Origin: Brachyhypopomus gauderio
Taxonomy: Eukaryota > Chordata > Actinopteri > Gymnotiformes > Hypopomidae
Direction: 5' to 3'
Assembly: GCF_052324685.1 (NCBI RefSeq)
Contig: NW_027507045.1
Location: forward strand, 12,501 to 76,500
Length of the DNA: 64,000 bases
A model generated the notes under the pieces. That model searched no databases and had not been told where the DNA came from. It saw only the letters and a program-made list of their open reading frames with translations. Both the position numbers and the translations under genes were made by a program. Position 1 is the stretch's first letter. The number at the start of each line of letters is the position of its first letter. Positions 1-23,001 of this stretch are shown here, piece by piece.

Positions 1-125
1 TGAATTATTTATAACACCCTAGACTGCTGTTCACTAAAACAGACAAAGCCAGTGAGTTTTAGTGTTTACTGTGTGCTTAGCTTGGATAGTGTTCATATTT
101 CTATGTGACTGTCTGCGTTTCTCAG

Positions 126-2200
126 GACGACTACGTCTTGGAGGTGCGTCATTTCCAGTGTCCGAAATGGCCCAACCCAGACGCCCCCATCAGCAGTACC
201 TTTGAACTCATCAACATCATCAAAGAAGAGGCCATGACCCGCGACGGCCCCACCATAGTACACGACGAGTGAGTCCCCCAGACCCGCCACACACAGCCTC
301 TCCCAGTACTACTGCGTGGGGCTCGGATGGCCTGCCCCGGTCCTGCACCACCGCACACGGCTACCCGCTGACCTAGTTCAGCAAAATCGCTTCTGGTTTG
401 TAGGGAAGCTGAGGGGCCCCTGAGGACCACGTTAGGAAACCCCTTGTTACAGGAATGACCCCTGGCCCTTCTGAATGAGCATAAGACATTCACAGACTTT
501 GTGTTTGAGTTCAACCCATTGCTACAGTGTTCACAGATGCAGAGTGAAGACAGATTTGTGCTCCAGTAGAGAGAGACACCCGTTTTTCTGACACGACAGC
601 TCTAGGAGACGAGCCCTCAGCAAACAAACATCAGTGATGTTTACTTTTTTTACCTGAGAAGCCTCATTTTACTGATAATCAAGCGTCTATTATTAGTAAA
701 TATGCCAGTAATTAAGGCAACCTTCTTCCCTGAACCTCTTAGTGGCGATACCATAGTAACATTACAGCCCATAAAAAGCTTAATTAGTCATTTTGTCTTT
801 AACAGATGTGAGAAGCAGTACTTCATTTCCATAATGAATAAACATGAAGGCGGCCCAGTGGTGTGCTATTGTCAGTGTGGTAAAGTAGTGTGCTATTAAA
901 GGTCCCCATTATGTCTAATCGGATCACAGTGCCGTCAGGTGGCGTACAGTGGAAATTTATATAACAGGAATGCCTGCAATAAGAGTTCACAATGTGTGCA
1001 CCATCACTGCAGGGGTGTGTGTGCGCGCCTGTGTGTACGGAGCTCATCTGGAGAAGGTCCTTACCGTGGTATCCGCTGGGTCCTAAAGGAATCAGTTACG
1101 TGCACACTGGCCTTGGCTGCCGTACCGGCACTGCTGTGCAGGACCTGCTCCACGAGCTAGGCCTTGTCTCATGGCCGTCTCATGCCAGTCAGCTGTGTTT
1201 TTTAAAGTCTTGAATGGGTTACGTGATCAAGATGGTAAAGCTATCGGTGTATAAACATGGCTGCTTCAAGCTTCAGTGTCCGTACTGTACCTCAGAACGC
1301 AGCATCTGATTAAATGAAATGCTTAATAGGTGACAGTTTTGTCTTTGTTAATTGTGGATTGGTTGTTAGCTGCTGTAACCTGGGCGTGCGTGTGTCTCCC
1401 CCTGCTGGTGGCCAGGTATGGTGCAGTATCCGCAGGCATGTTCTGTGCCCTCACCACGCTGAGTCAGCAGCTGGAGAATGAGAATGCCGTGGGCGTCTAC
1501 CAGGTGGCCAAGATGATCAACCTCATGAGACCCGGCGTCTTCACCGACATCGTGAGCAGCTTCCTCCTAGATCCTGATGCGTACAGACATACTCCAGCCA
1601 GAAGTGCTAACCCTAACACATGTGAATGGGAACTAATGGGTGCCAGGTAGCATTAAGCTCCATGTGTGCTAATGGAGAAGCATTCCTCCAGCGGTAGCCA
1701 CGTTAGCAGTTTTGGGTGAAGTGTTCCTGTGCAATTTGCTGTTTATCACACATCTTTCTTATCAAGAGCAAAGCAGAGGTAACTTTCTGCTGAATTCCTT
1801 AGTTTAGCATTAATGAAGAAAATAAAATACTGCATAATGAGCATTTGGCATCTCTAAATATTTTATTATTCACGTTTGTTAAATCAGTATTACCCTTGTA
1901 TTTACCGTGAAAACAGTTCACGGTTCCTTCCCGTGTATTGGAGGGGTGCTGTTCTGGCCAGACTCCATGCACCTTGTGTCCAGAACATGCTGGAGAATGC
2001 TCTGTGACCATGGTGTCTCTCTCCCACGTCCCCCTGCCCCTCTGTGTCTCCAGGAGCAGTACCAGTATCTGTACAAGGCCATGCTGAGTCTGCTGAACAC
2101 CAAGGAGAACGGAGCCAGCCCCATCTCCATGGACAGGAACGACAGCCTGACCCTATCAGACGAGTCGGACCCTGCCGAGAGCATGGAGTCCCTGGTCTGA
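126..2200 (+). CDS. ptprg: Receptor-type tyrosine-protein phosphatase gamma, C-terminal three exons
   Basis: Exons at 126-268, 1416-1551 and 2054-2200 (stop TGA) join in frame across AG/GT junctions; the 5' part lies left of the window. They encode the end of the second, membrane-distal phosphatase domain (D2) and the tail. The segment VHDEYGAVSAG sits where an active domain has HCSAGxGR: the catalytic Cys is Asp, as known for D2 of the PTPRG/PTPRZ pair, so D2 is a pseudophosphatase that probably stabilises or regulates D1. The protein ends ESMESLV, a class I PDZ-binding motif (S-x-V type). The tail [11 protein letters not shown] fits PTPRG better than PTPRZ1, from memory of the family. It is a type I membrane receptor with a carbonic-anhydrase-like ectodomain in the missing part. 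The paralogue (a or b copy in fish) cannot be decided here. Confidence 0.88.
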
Positions 2201-3653
2201 GGTGGCCAGGCAGGCGGCACACCAGGCACTTGCTTTGTAAAACTTCAAGGACTAAGACAGACTTTTTCTGAGGCCTTTTTTGCCAGAACTCTTGGTTAAA
2301 TGAATAACCTGATTACTTTTTTACACTGATAAAAAGTTTTTGATATTTATTTTTTTCCCGCCATTTTATGTCTTAATGTTATCCTACTGAACATTTGCAC
2401 CTATGATTTTGAGTTCATGACAACAAAACAAAACACACTTCTGTCTAGTTTGCACTATGAAAATATCAGTGTTACTGCCTATTTCCGTCCTACACTCTCA
2501 CTGTCTCTCTCTCTCTCTCTGTCTCTCTTTCTCTCTCGCTCTGTCTCTTCACCACACCCATGCTTTGATATTCCATTGTAAAACTACACTCATCAGCAGC
2601 AGGAATTATTGCAAAAAGATGAAAGGTAAAAACTACTCCCCACTATCATAGATTGTTGCATATCCAGAATCTAAAACCCTTAAACTCACAAGCAGCAGGT
2701 CATTAGCATGTGATGTCTACAAGCAATATGGATCTGTATGTTTATTTCTGACTTCTACATCCCAAAAATTTCATTATGCATTTAGCCTGTTAGACTCATA
2801 TTTCACTTTCTACAGGTGGTATTAAAACAGCTACTGTGAACTGTTATTATTATTATTATTATTATTCACATTATGCTTTTAATATATATGAATACATCGT
2901 ATCTCATTATAACTTGTGGTTTTGTAAATGTTAACTGTCATAAGCAACTGATTCCTTCTACTTGGTTGAATAATTTTCCTCACTTGCCAATAGCAGTCCT
3001 TGCCCTCTCTAGCGCCCCCTGCTGGGATTGATTTCTTTATGACGCAAGCAGCTGCTATGTAACCTGATTTGAACTGAATGAAGCGCTACTCATTTATGCA
3101 TCGCCTAAGCTCGTACCGGCTGGTCGGATCACACCCCACTTGCAGTCTTACACCACAGTGTACGCGTGCTGCCATGGACTCCCACTGTTTTTGCGTGACC
3201 GGTCTCAGTGGTCTTTGTATGGCCCACACTTATCCCTGCTGCGCGTGTGATGTAAGAGCGTGTCGCTCAGTGCCGAGTGGTACCCACCCCCTCCCCCAAT
3301 ACTTCTGAAATACTTCATGAGCAAGAATTAGACTGTGGCCAATGTAAGCTGTTCCTAGCGAGACCCCAGCGTGGGCCGGGTTTCTCAGAGATGTCTTCAA
3401 GCATCAGGGACACATCCATCTCATCTTGTATTTCAGAGAGCCATCTGTGGACAGTCGCTCTCACACCGCATCGTCCAATGGCCTTGTCAACAGGACCTTT
3501 TCGTCCCGATAGCTGCAGGCGGGACCTTTGATTTGTAAGGTTTTACCAAAGACGTCAGCTCTTCACTCCATTCCAGTAGATGAACTGTAAAAGAACACGT
3601 GACCATATCAGCTAATGCAGATTATTATTGTTGTTGATTTTACATTGTTTTTC

Positions 3654-3717
<64 letters not shown>

Positions 3718-4741
3718 TTGTCTTTCAGGGACAAATTAATTTCATGAAGCTAAAAACATGACCTCCTAACTTTGATCATTTAGCCGAAAGCCAACTTTGA
3801 TCATCTCGCACTTATGCTTTTTGTATAGTTCTGTGAAAATGTAGTTTTGTTCAAAGAGCACCATGTTTTGATTTACAAGGAACAATACTGATTCATGGAG
3901 GATGTGGAAATGTTCGTGTTTTTGTGATGGATGTGCAAATTCCAGAGTTTGATGCCACGTCCTTGAACTGATGAAGAGAAGCACTGATACTGGGTCTTCT
4001 TATTTTCTTTCAAAAAAAAAAAAACAATTTAAAAATTGAAGGCTGTAAAATGAACTTGCGGCTTCCGGACTTTTCCGCACTAGCTTTGCATCCTCCGCTC
4101 TTTCCGCACGCGTTCAGTTCAGACTGAGCCTTGCAGCTTCGCTTATATGCTGCAGTTTAAACACGGACGTTGGCGTCGTCAGCTTCTTTCTTTTGAATGT
4201 ACATATTTTTATTGCTCCTCTACCAACCGAACCCTGCGCAGTGTGAGCTCGTGGGATTTTATTTTCATCGAAAGACGTTTTTCCTTTTTACATTCGGTTC
4301 CCCGAATATTTTGTGCGTGGGGATAAAAGGTGTGAATACAAAGTAAAGGTGCATTCAGAGTGACTGATATCACATTACAAACAGGGCCCACCTCATCCAT
4401 ACCACAAGGCAGTGATTGTGATATTCTCATCATTCAGTGTCTTGTTTTTCTTTTCTTTTAAAGACGGTATACATTTCTGTTGGTCTGATTCTGACTTCTG
4501 TTGTGAGAGGACATGACCGCTCCTATAAGCCACTGATTAAGTTCCTTCCATTGACTTGATTGAAGCAGGCGGGTGTCAACCTCACATAGTCTTTTTGTAA
4601 TCTGGAATAACACAAAACGAAGGAAAAGTTGTTTTTCTTGTTTTGTTGAAAGCTATATCAAAGCATTCTATTATAGTGTTATTTAATATGTAAATTGTAT
4701 TGCTATACATAAAATAAAATATGGGTTTTGATGTACTTTAA
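2201..4741 (+). other. ptprg: ptprg 3' untranslated region
   Basis: Non-coding DNA downstream of the ptprg stop with no credible gene. It holds a CT-rich simple repeat near 2498-2545, an (ATT)n run near 2843-2866 and a (TG)n run at 3655-3713. AATAAA at about 4713-4718 is a plausible polyadenylation signal. The 2.5 kb length is usual for a neuronal receptor phosphatase, but the true end of the transcript is inferred. Confidence 0.5.
3655..3713. repeat. (TG)n microsatellite
   Basis: About 28 uninterrupted TG units within the presumed ptprg 3'UTR. Confidence 0.9.
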
Positions 4742-5700
4742 GCAAATCCATGCAGTCTGCGTTGTGCCAGTCTTTTACTTTTTGAAACCATTTTCATTTA
4801 GCAATGTTGGTTAACTGAACCAAACCAGGGTGTCCTGGCACACAACTATAGCCTACTTTATTAAGGTCACTAGCGGGAATTTGATGCGACACATTTCAAA
4901 ACACTTTACACTTATAATCTTGCCCGTCACCAAATCCAATTCGAGGGATTACACTGTCCCCTTGTGGTAACGTTTTGAAACTTTCCATTTCATTGGCAAG
5001 GTTGACAATTATCGGGTTTTAAATGTTTTACATTTTATTTATCACAGAATGAGTCATCAACACATTTACATACAAGTGAGGGAAATCTTAAGGTAAACCG
5101 AAAGAAAACGCATTAAACCTACACACCAGGGATAAAGCAACAACAACCAGCATTCAAACAGCAGTCTCGTTGAACACGTTCGGCAATTTCAGGGCTAATT
5201 TGGTGTAAGTGAAACGCAAACCAACCGTGTAATGGTGAAAATGGAAAGACAAATTTTCGTCGTTTATCACTCAATTTACACGTGTGGGTATTTGGACACA
5301 AGAGTAGCATTATAAATAAAAAACAGTGAGGTCATTGATCAACAAAAAAGAAACCAACGTGACACTGATATCCCGGTAAGTTAGAATAAGATGTGGAATG
5401 CGTATTATTCCAAAGTGTTCTTACATAGTAACATGAATATAAACATGAAAATGGGGCTTGTAAAAATTATATATTTAAAACCAAATCTGCCTCAAAGATC
5501 ACTAACAGGGTAAATGGACAGAACCTTCATCCATAAGTGAAATTCCTTTGGGAGGGACCAGTGGTGGTTCAAAATAAAAAAAACTGTTGAAAAACACAAA
5601 TCATCGGGTTTCTAATATTCACAAAGATTTGCATTAACATAGAAGTTACGACTAGAATGTAAGATGTTACACTGATCATAACGAATGATGTGTCAAAGAT
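4742..5700. other. Intergenic DNA, nothing recognised
   Basis: AT-rich sequence between the presumed ptprg polyadenylation site and the cse1l promoter. Short open frames on both strands lack family motifs or splice-consistent extensions. No repeat family was recognised. Confidence 0.4.
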
Positions 5701-5729
5701 GAGTCAAAAGCACTGTGCAGTGTTTTTTG

Positions 5730-7189
5730 GAATGGGACCCCGGCCCTTGAGTGGGTACCGCGCATGCGCATGCTTTAAGTCGTGACCGCGCAGTTGTTTG
5801 AGACGTTTGAAAACGGGTGAAGTTCTCCATAACATCTGACCGCTGGTAATTAGAGCGCTTATACGAGACACACGGGGTAAGATCGTCGTAAATTTAAACG
5901 CATGTAATCTGTTCACTTTGTAAGGAAATCTAATGGCTCGGATAATATTGCACCTTAGTGAAGCGGATTATTTGCCGTTAGCTTGAGTGCCATGCTGTAG
6001 ACCCTGTGAGTTAGCCTGTTAGCTAACACTAGCTAGTTTAAAACCGAATGGAGGAGCCAGCTGGCCAAGCAGCTCACCAGAATCGCTGTACTAACCTGTA
6101 AATGGCTTTTGTGAATGGACGAGCAGAGTTACATTACCAGCGTTTTGCGTGCTTGCTTATTGTTGGACAATGGAAGTTTAAATGTAGCCAGCTAACTAGC
6201 CAAGTTGAGGAGTTTGCTAACTGGCTAATACGGCGGTGCGACCGTGCGTTGCTAGCGGGCTCCCCCTCCACACCTGGCAACAGTTGGTGCTGTACGGAGC
6301 CCTCTTCACACGACACTGTACCATAACTTACGTTAGGTTACTGTAGCTGCTCAGCCCGCTAATATGGCCATAACGTACGACTGACCAGCCATATTCTAGT
6401 ATATTCTCTATTTTATCTAGCTAACTAGTTAGCGGCATGTCTGACTAGCTCGCTGTCTAGCTAAGTTTTCAGCGTTAGCCGGCCTGCTAGCCTCCCCCAG
6501 CCGTGGTGTGGGTGTGGGGTTCAAGCTGCCACTGATGTGAGGAGAGTGGTAGCTGGAAGCCCTGTGTCTCCATTACCGTGGCTAGCTAACTACTGCACCC
6601 AGGAAAGTCTCGCTTTTCTGTGACATTGTTCCAGTAGTTGTGTTTGTCTGCTGGGACCATAATGTGTGGGATGCTAGTTATTTAGATAAGAGTATTAAAA
6701 AGTTCCCTTGTTTGGCTGACGACACTGGTCCCAGTTTCGAGCATTATTGTCTTTTTGCCTTCAAACCAAGTCGCAAAGAAGCGTCGTCAGTTGACAGTAA
6801 TAAAGCTACCGACGTGTGAAGCCAGTCAACACATTACTGTAACACGGACGGTTTCGTCTTACACGTCGAAATTTTACAACACGGTGACTATGTATAAAAA
6901 GTGGGTGAGGTTGAACTTTCTTAATTTGAAGATCTCTGCGTTATATTTAGGGATACACATGTAATGGTTTTTAAGTAGTGACACTGATGCTTACACATTA
7001 AAATTCATATTGTGGATGTCAATAGCGGTCCCTCTTGCGTGAGTAACCTTCCATAAAACCCATTACAAATGCAAGATCTTCTTGCCTAACTATGCATTAA
7101 TGTACAACCAGACGAGTATTGAGTTCTTAATTGGTACAGTGTATACCGGGTTATCACTGTTTGAATTGTTCTGCCTTTTATTTTTTAAG
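5730..7189 (+). promoter_or_regulatory. cse1l: cse1l promoter and 5' non-coding region
   Basis: GC-richer stretch upstream of the cse1l start. A perfect match to the NRF1 palindrome (YGCGCAYGCGCR) lies at 5759-5770, which suits a housekeeping TATA-less promoter. From about 6000 to 6600 the sequence is dense in GCTA/TAGC tetramers (GCTAGC, GCTAAC, CTAGCT). The first coding exon starts after an acceptor at 7188-7189, so at least one non-coding exon lies in this interval; a GTAAGG donor near 5920 is one candidate, not proven. Confidence 0.5.
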
Positions 7190-7199
7190 TCTAGTTACC

Positions 7200-17677
<10,478 letters not shown>

Positions 17678-18440
17678 AGGGGGCGCTAGCGTTTTCTCTT
17701 GGCGTGGTGCTGGAGGCCATCTCGCTGGAGACCATCGGCGCTCTGCAGGGGAACGGACAACTGCAGTTGAGACTGGGACTGACGTACCGAGAACTTCACC
17801 GACCAACAGATGACGTGTTGACTTGATCCTCTCTCGCACATGAGCAACCACGGGGTTTGCCCAACGTTACACAGAAATCCGTATGACGGAATTTTAAAGA
17901 AAATGGATTTCCTTCATTTTAAAATGGATTGTGTGGGGGAAATAAAGAGCAGAGAATAAGAGAATAGCAAAGTTTACCTAAATGTGAGGGTCATGTCTGG
18001 TAGGTGGCCAATCAGCTGCCAGTGTGTTGTCGGTGTGAGTTTGAGCCAATGCTGCTTCAGCACTCCTGATTTTTGATCTAGTGCTTCAATGCGACTTCTC
18101 AAATCTGTTCTTGGTCCACTGGCACTTAATCCGACCAAAAGGGATCTCCGTTAACCGATACCGATGGTATTTTGGAGCAAAAATGACACACGACACAAGC
18201 ATTTGACAGCATGAGTTGGCTGACATTTGATATTTTCACAGACAAATGGGACGCATTTGTTTTCTTTTCTGTAGTAGTTTTACTGTTGGGGAGCTGGCGG
18301 GGCTGCAGAAGCAGACGGCCCCCACCCCACTAACCACAGTCCTCCTCTCCTCCACCCTCTTATTGCACGTGTTAGTGTTTTTGTTCGGTCTTTATTTTAA
18401 GGCTTTGTCTAATTGTTAATAAAAAGAGGCACTTGTATAC
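17678..18440 (+). other. cse1l: cse1l 3' untranslated region
   Basis: Follows the TAA stop. Candidate polyadenylation signals are AATAAA at 17941-17946 and near 18418-18424. The second is followed by TTTGTGACC-like GT-rich sequence and would give a 3'UTR of about 0.75 kb. No coding potential seen. Confidence 0.5.
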
Positions 18441-18701
18441 GCTCTGTGACCCTTATTTCAGCTCCTTTGAACATCGATGTTTATAAACTAATTTCGAACA
18501 TTTTGGTTAAGTATCTTAAACTATGTTACTCGACACATAAAAACTAAAGCTTTTGACAGTAGTAAAGATGAAGCTAGTGGTTACTAATTCTCCACTTGGG
18601 ATTATATGTAAAATAATCTAGAATTTAATGACAAATGAGGTCCCAATAATGTTTGGGTTTAGAAAATTCAACCCATGTACAGTTAGGTAGGTGTGTGTGT
18701 G

Positions 18702-18737
<36 letters not shown>

Positions 18738-19690
18738 ATGTATGTGTTCGTATAATCCTGTCTATAAAGCCTGAAGGCTAGGATCTGACGGTTTCAGAGA
18801 CCTTTAACAAGTTGTGGGCTCTCGTCCGAGTACTTTCTAGGTAAGCTTATCTATTGAGGATCGTTTAGCACTTTTGACCTTTACGTGTGAATGTTTTCTC
18901 CTCAAACGTGAGTGAGTGATATCCGTACACTGCTGTCGGGATACTAGTCCCCGACGGGAAATTCTGATCTCAAGTTATTTTTGTAGTAGGCTACTAGGAG
19001 CGCCATGAAGACATGGGGTCTAACTTGAGTTATGTTAAACCGAACAGGCGGCTAACTAGCACAACAAATATTAAACAAGTTATAAACTTTTGCCACTCCT
19101 GAGAGGCAGGAGCCGATGGCGATTGCCGATTGTATTCAAGCGGTGCCGCTCGCATGCAGTGGTTTGTACTGGCGTGGATAACGTGAACATACACTGATCA
19201 ACATCATCTGTAACAAATCTTTTTAACTTAATGCTCTCTATAACTATTTACCACTGTACCCTAAGCCTAATGTACATTTGACGTGTTAGAGATGCAAGCC
19301 GGCTGTTGGCTACAATCGTTCACCCGACATAAATGAACGATCAAAAGTTATAAAATATCTTCGTTTCCACAAACGCTACAAAGGGCACATTGCCCAGCAG
19401 CATAACTAAAGGATTTCACGCGGCTGATGACATCGGTGATGGCGGTCACCACTGCTGCGTGTGCCGACTGCGTGTGACGCAGATGTCGATAGTGATCAAG
19501 CGGCGCCACTTGATATTAGGCTGATGCCACGAATACCATGAACATACACTGATAAACATAAAAAATCATTTTAATATACCATGCTTTTCGGTAACTGTAT
19601 ACGCCCCCTATAATCTACGTTATCGTCAAACAATTCACGTGCTGCTAGGTGTCACTTGCATCATGCCAAACAGGGCGTGTGAAGCGACGC
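18441..19690. other. Intergenic DNA, partly duplicated downstream
   Basis: No gene seen. It contains a short (TA)n run near 18704-18735. The part 18833-19648 reappears at 54605-55249 with small deletions, so it belongs to the duplicated block. Confidence 0.6.
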
Positions 19691-19692
19691 GG

Positions 19693-19700
19693 TATTTAAA
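19693..19700 (+). promoter_or_regulatory. TATA-like box of the Ig-domain gene
   Basis: TATTTAAA lies about 150 bp upstream of the start codon in GC-rich context. The distance allows a 5'UTR of roughly 120 nt. This is a motif match only. Confidence 0.45.
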
Positions 19701-19849
19701 GCCCCGTCCTCAGGGACGTCATCATTACTCTTTTTGACTTTGTGAACAGAGAAACACCTCCCAGGGACGTGCTCTCGACGGCCTTTTTTCGCTGTTTAAA
19801 CCCAGGCGATTTCTGAACCGCTAGACATACGACATACCGGCTGCACATC

Positions 19850-21139
19850 ATGAAGACTTTAACCGCAATATTATACCTGCTCTGTAAGTTTGATCGTTAT
19901 AATTTCTGTGCGTCACTATCATGTTCAGGCATGAGTAGCAAGTTATCGGTCATGTGTGTTTTTCTTATACTTGTTTTCTACAGACGCTGCATGTTGTTGA
20001 AGTTTTTAAAAATCTCTCTGTCTCTCTCTGTCTCTGTGATCTATTTCTATCAGTTTATCTGTCGCAGTTCACTTTCTCTGCGTTCCGTGTACAAGAAGTT
20101 TTGGTGGGCCAAACGGCAACTCTTCAGTTTAACATGGTCTGCGATGAGGAGGACGCTGAGGTGACCAGATTCATTCCCGACCAAACCAGAATCGGTGGCT
20201 GTGTCAACGGGACGTGCACCGTCGAAGACAAGTTTCAGAAAAGACTTGAACTCGCGGGAAACGTCAAAACGGGGAACATCTCCCTGCTGATCAGGTCGGC
20301 TGTCTACAATGACTTTGGCTCCTACGAGTGTAAATGTGGAGGAAATACAACAGAAATTAAACTAAAGGGTTTTTGTAAGTATCTTATTCTTATTTGAATG
20401 ATGTCTTTTGTGTCCTTAGATACCCAAGATAAAATTAATAACATGAAATGTTGTCCCTAAGTTCCTACTGTAGTGACGGCTAGAGAGCTGGAGAATGTAT
20501 CTCTCCCCTGTCACGGAGACACTCGAAGGGACGCCAGGGACGTAGAGTGGAAAAAAGACGGACAAAGGGTTGTGCACTACAACCGTGAGACTGACAGTGT
20601 GAGCTACGGCAGAGACTTTAAAGACAGATTCAAGATGACACCAGAGGGTTTTGAAGATGGTAACCTAACCCTCCTCATCACCTCGGTTCATGCATCCGAT
20701 GCTGGACTTTATCAGTGCACCATCCATGATGAGTCCCGTGAAGGAGAACCACCTGCAGTCCTACTGAAAATGGAAGGTGAGCTGCTTTTATTAGAACTTC
20801 AGAGGAACTGTCAGGGATTTTAAGTTTATATAAAGCTATTTTTCTCCTGAAATACTCAAACCATTTTTTTCTTTTCTCCGTTTTAAATCAGAAAACAAAA
20901 TGGATGGATGTCTTAAAGGCAAGGGAATGGATACAAAAGTCATAGGAGTGGCTATAGCAGTGGCTATAATGGTATTCATAGTAGGAGTAGTCATGGGTGT
21001 GGCTATAGGACCCAAACTCAAAGCTGCTTATATTTGGAGAAGGAACAGAAGATCTAATCATCCTGTCCAGGAGATGAGTACCATTTCCTCAGAAACTGAA
21101 CAACTCAAACCTTCTTTAACTCGGCCATACCAGGACTAG
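19850..21139 (+). CDS. Two-Ig-domain type I transmembrane protein, unnamed
   Basis: Four exons, 19850-19883, 20054-20374, 20462-20776 and 20892-21139, all phase-1 junctions, total 918 nt, or 305 residues. Exon 1 and the start of exon 2 form a signal peptide (MKTLTAILYLLF...). Exon 2 encodes an Ig-like domain with B-strand Cys (FNMVC) and the F-strand motif D-x-G-x-Y-x-C (NDFGSYEC), plus extra cysteines. Exon 3 encodes a V-type Ig domain (VSLPC, EWKKDG, SDAGLYQC). Exon 4 gives one transmembrane helix (VIGVAIAVAIMVFIVGVV) and a tail of about 40 residues without ITIM or ITAM. N-glycosylation sequons occur in both domains (NGT, NIS, NTT, NLT). One Ig domain per exon fits the butyrophilin/B7/CTX-like fish receptor families. 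The partner and function are unknown. Confidence 0.82.
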
Positions 21140-21252
21140 TTTTCTTGGATTTTTGGAGTACCATTCTCAGTACTACACCTCCCTACCTGATACCTCCACA
21201 AAAACACTATGACCGTTAAAGATTTTCCACGAGTTTTGTTAAAATACTCTTT

Positions 21253-22065
21253 TGTATTTGTCGTTGGCTTATACACTCTGTATTTGTATTTGTACTTGGA
21301 GTCGACGCTGGTGTCTGCTAGTTGATGACACCTCAGTTAGCCAGTTGCCCACTGTGTGCAATTTAGGTGTTCTGTTTGACTCCTGTCTCAAGTTTGTACC
21401 ACACACCAATTCTGTCTGTAAGTCTGCCTTTCTCCATCTCCAGAACATTGCTTGGCTTCAGCCCATACTCTCACCTACAGCTGCTGAAACCCTGGTCCAT
21501 GCTTTCACCACTTCTAGATGGATTATTGTAACTATGGTCTACCAGTGAAAACACTTCACCCTCTTCAGTACATTGAAAATTCCGCAGCCAGAGACCTTAT
21601 GTCAGCAAAAATTTGAACTTGAACAATTTGAATTTGAACATATCACTCCAATCCTCCATAAACTACACTGGCTCCCAGTCTCAGAACGCATCCGCTACAA
21701 AATTCTCTTAATGACTTTTAAAGCCCTCCATGGCCTCGCACCTGTTTACCTCTCCAACCTGTTGCACCCATCTCAGGTCCTCTAACTCGGGTCTATTAAC
21801 CATCCCAAGATACAGACTTTCCACTGTGGGTGGCAGATCTTTCAGTGTTGCTGCCCCCACCCTCTGGAACTCTCTACCTTCCTCTCTTCACTCCTCTGCC
21901 TCTCTTCCTATTTTCAAAGCTCAGCTAAAGACCTTCCTATTCTCTCACTACTTCCACTCTCACTGATACTCCCTAACTTTGCCCTCTTATATACGATCAT
22001 GTTCATGTAAAGCGACCTTGGGTTTGTGAAAGGTGCTATATAAAATAAATTATTATTATTATAGT
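21253..22065 (+). mobile_element. LINE remnant (L2/CR1-like), C-terminal reverse transcriptase region and 3' end
   Basis: Broken plus-strand frames carry the motifs that follow the catalytic centre of fish L2-like LINEs: LGVLFDSCLKF, ITPILHKLHWLPVSERIRYK, LAPVYLSNLL and APTLWNSLPSSL. The end is GGTGCTATATAAAATAAATT with an ATT-repeat tail. It is 5'-truncated and full of stops and frameshifts. Confidence 0.8.
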
Positions 22066-22765
22066 GTATGACCGAATGAGGAAGCTCTAGGTCACCCTTG
22101 GGGTCAATGGACTATACGAGAGGAAGAAGAAGAAGACAGGAATGAAGCCATGTTCCTGACAGGAGCAAGTTTTCCCTATAGGAGTGCAGAATTTATGTTG
22201 TGCTTAGACGGGCTTTACTGGTACTAACATATATATTATCTGTGTAATCTGTGTCCGTGAATGGTATAACGTAAATTGTTGAGCGGGGGGGGGTTTGCGT
22301 GTGTCAAACCCTAGACGTCAGATTGGCTACCGTGAATGTCAATCAAAATACAGATGGACGATAGCCTGTCATTCATCCACTACTTTTTAATGTCATGCGA
22401 TCTACGCACATTCCTTCGCGACGTAATGGGCACCCCTGCCCTAAACATTCCATTCTAAAATTAGCACATTTAGTGTGTCAGAGGTTTTAAATTCATAGGA
22501 AGTTCTTACTCAAACCTCAAAGCAGTTTACATGCAAGACTAGGCATATTCCCTGTGAACGCTGTGACTGCCAACAGACACCCCACCCCAAAGCTTGCAGC
22601 GGCTCCAGTGGTTTGACTTGTTATAGTCATCAGAGTGATGATTCAGACAATAACTCACTAGACCACCTGATAAACGAAACTGCACAGTCAGCAAACCTGG
22701 TGAGAAATTAGAGGAAATGTTTTGATCAGTGTAATCACAAAAAAGGCTACTGTACCAAATATTAA
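22066..22765. other. Intergenic DNA, nothing recognised
   Basis: A GA-rich stretch near 22120 and no coding or structural signal I could support. Confidence 0.4.
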
Positions 22766-22935
22766 CATTGATTTTCACAGGTGTTCAAATACTTATTTGC
22801 AGCAGTAACACAAATAAATTATTTTAAAATCATGCATTGTTATTTCTGGATTTTTTTTTATTGTCTCTCACAGTGGACATGCACCTAAGATGAAATTTCA
22901 GACCCCTCATACAAACTTAATTTCATGCTAACAAT
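22766..22935. mobile_element. Tc1/mariner-like terminal fragment
   Basis: AGGTGTTCAAATACTTATTT, TTTCTGGATT and TCTCTCACAGTGGACATGCA, in that order, match from memory the terminal region of common fish Tc1-like elements. Only one end is present and no transposase is seen. Confidence 0.55.
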
Positions 22936-23001
22936 GTCTTGCATTTGAGGTTTCATGTGAAACAGTTCATATTAGGAATAAATGACCATATAATGTAATC
23001 A

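Noticed and set aside
126..2200. Assignment to ptprz1
   Set aside because: The tail [11 protein letters not shown] fits the gamma receptor better; both share the D2 Asp substitution, so some doubt remains.
20041..20110. Alternative exon 2 start of the Ig gene at the CAG near 20067
   Set aside because: It would break the phase with exon 1; the acceptor at 20051-20053 gives TTT across the junction and keeps the Ig frame.
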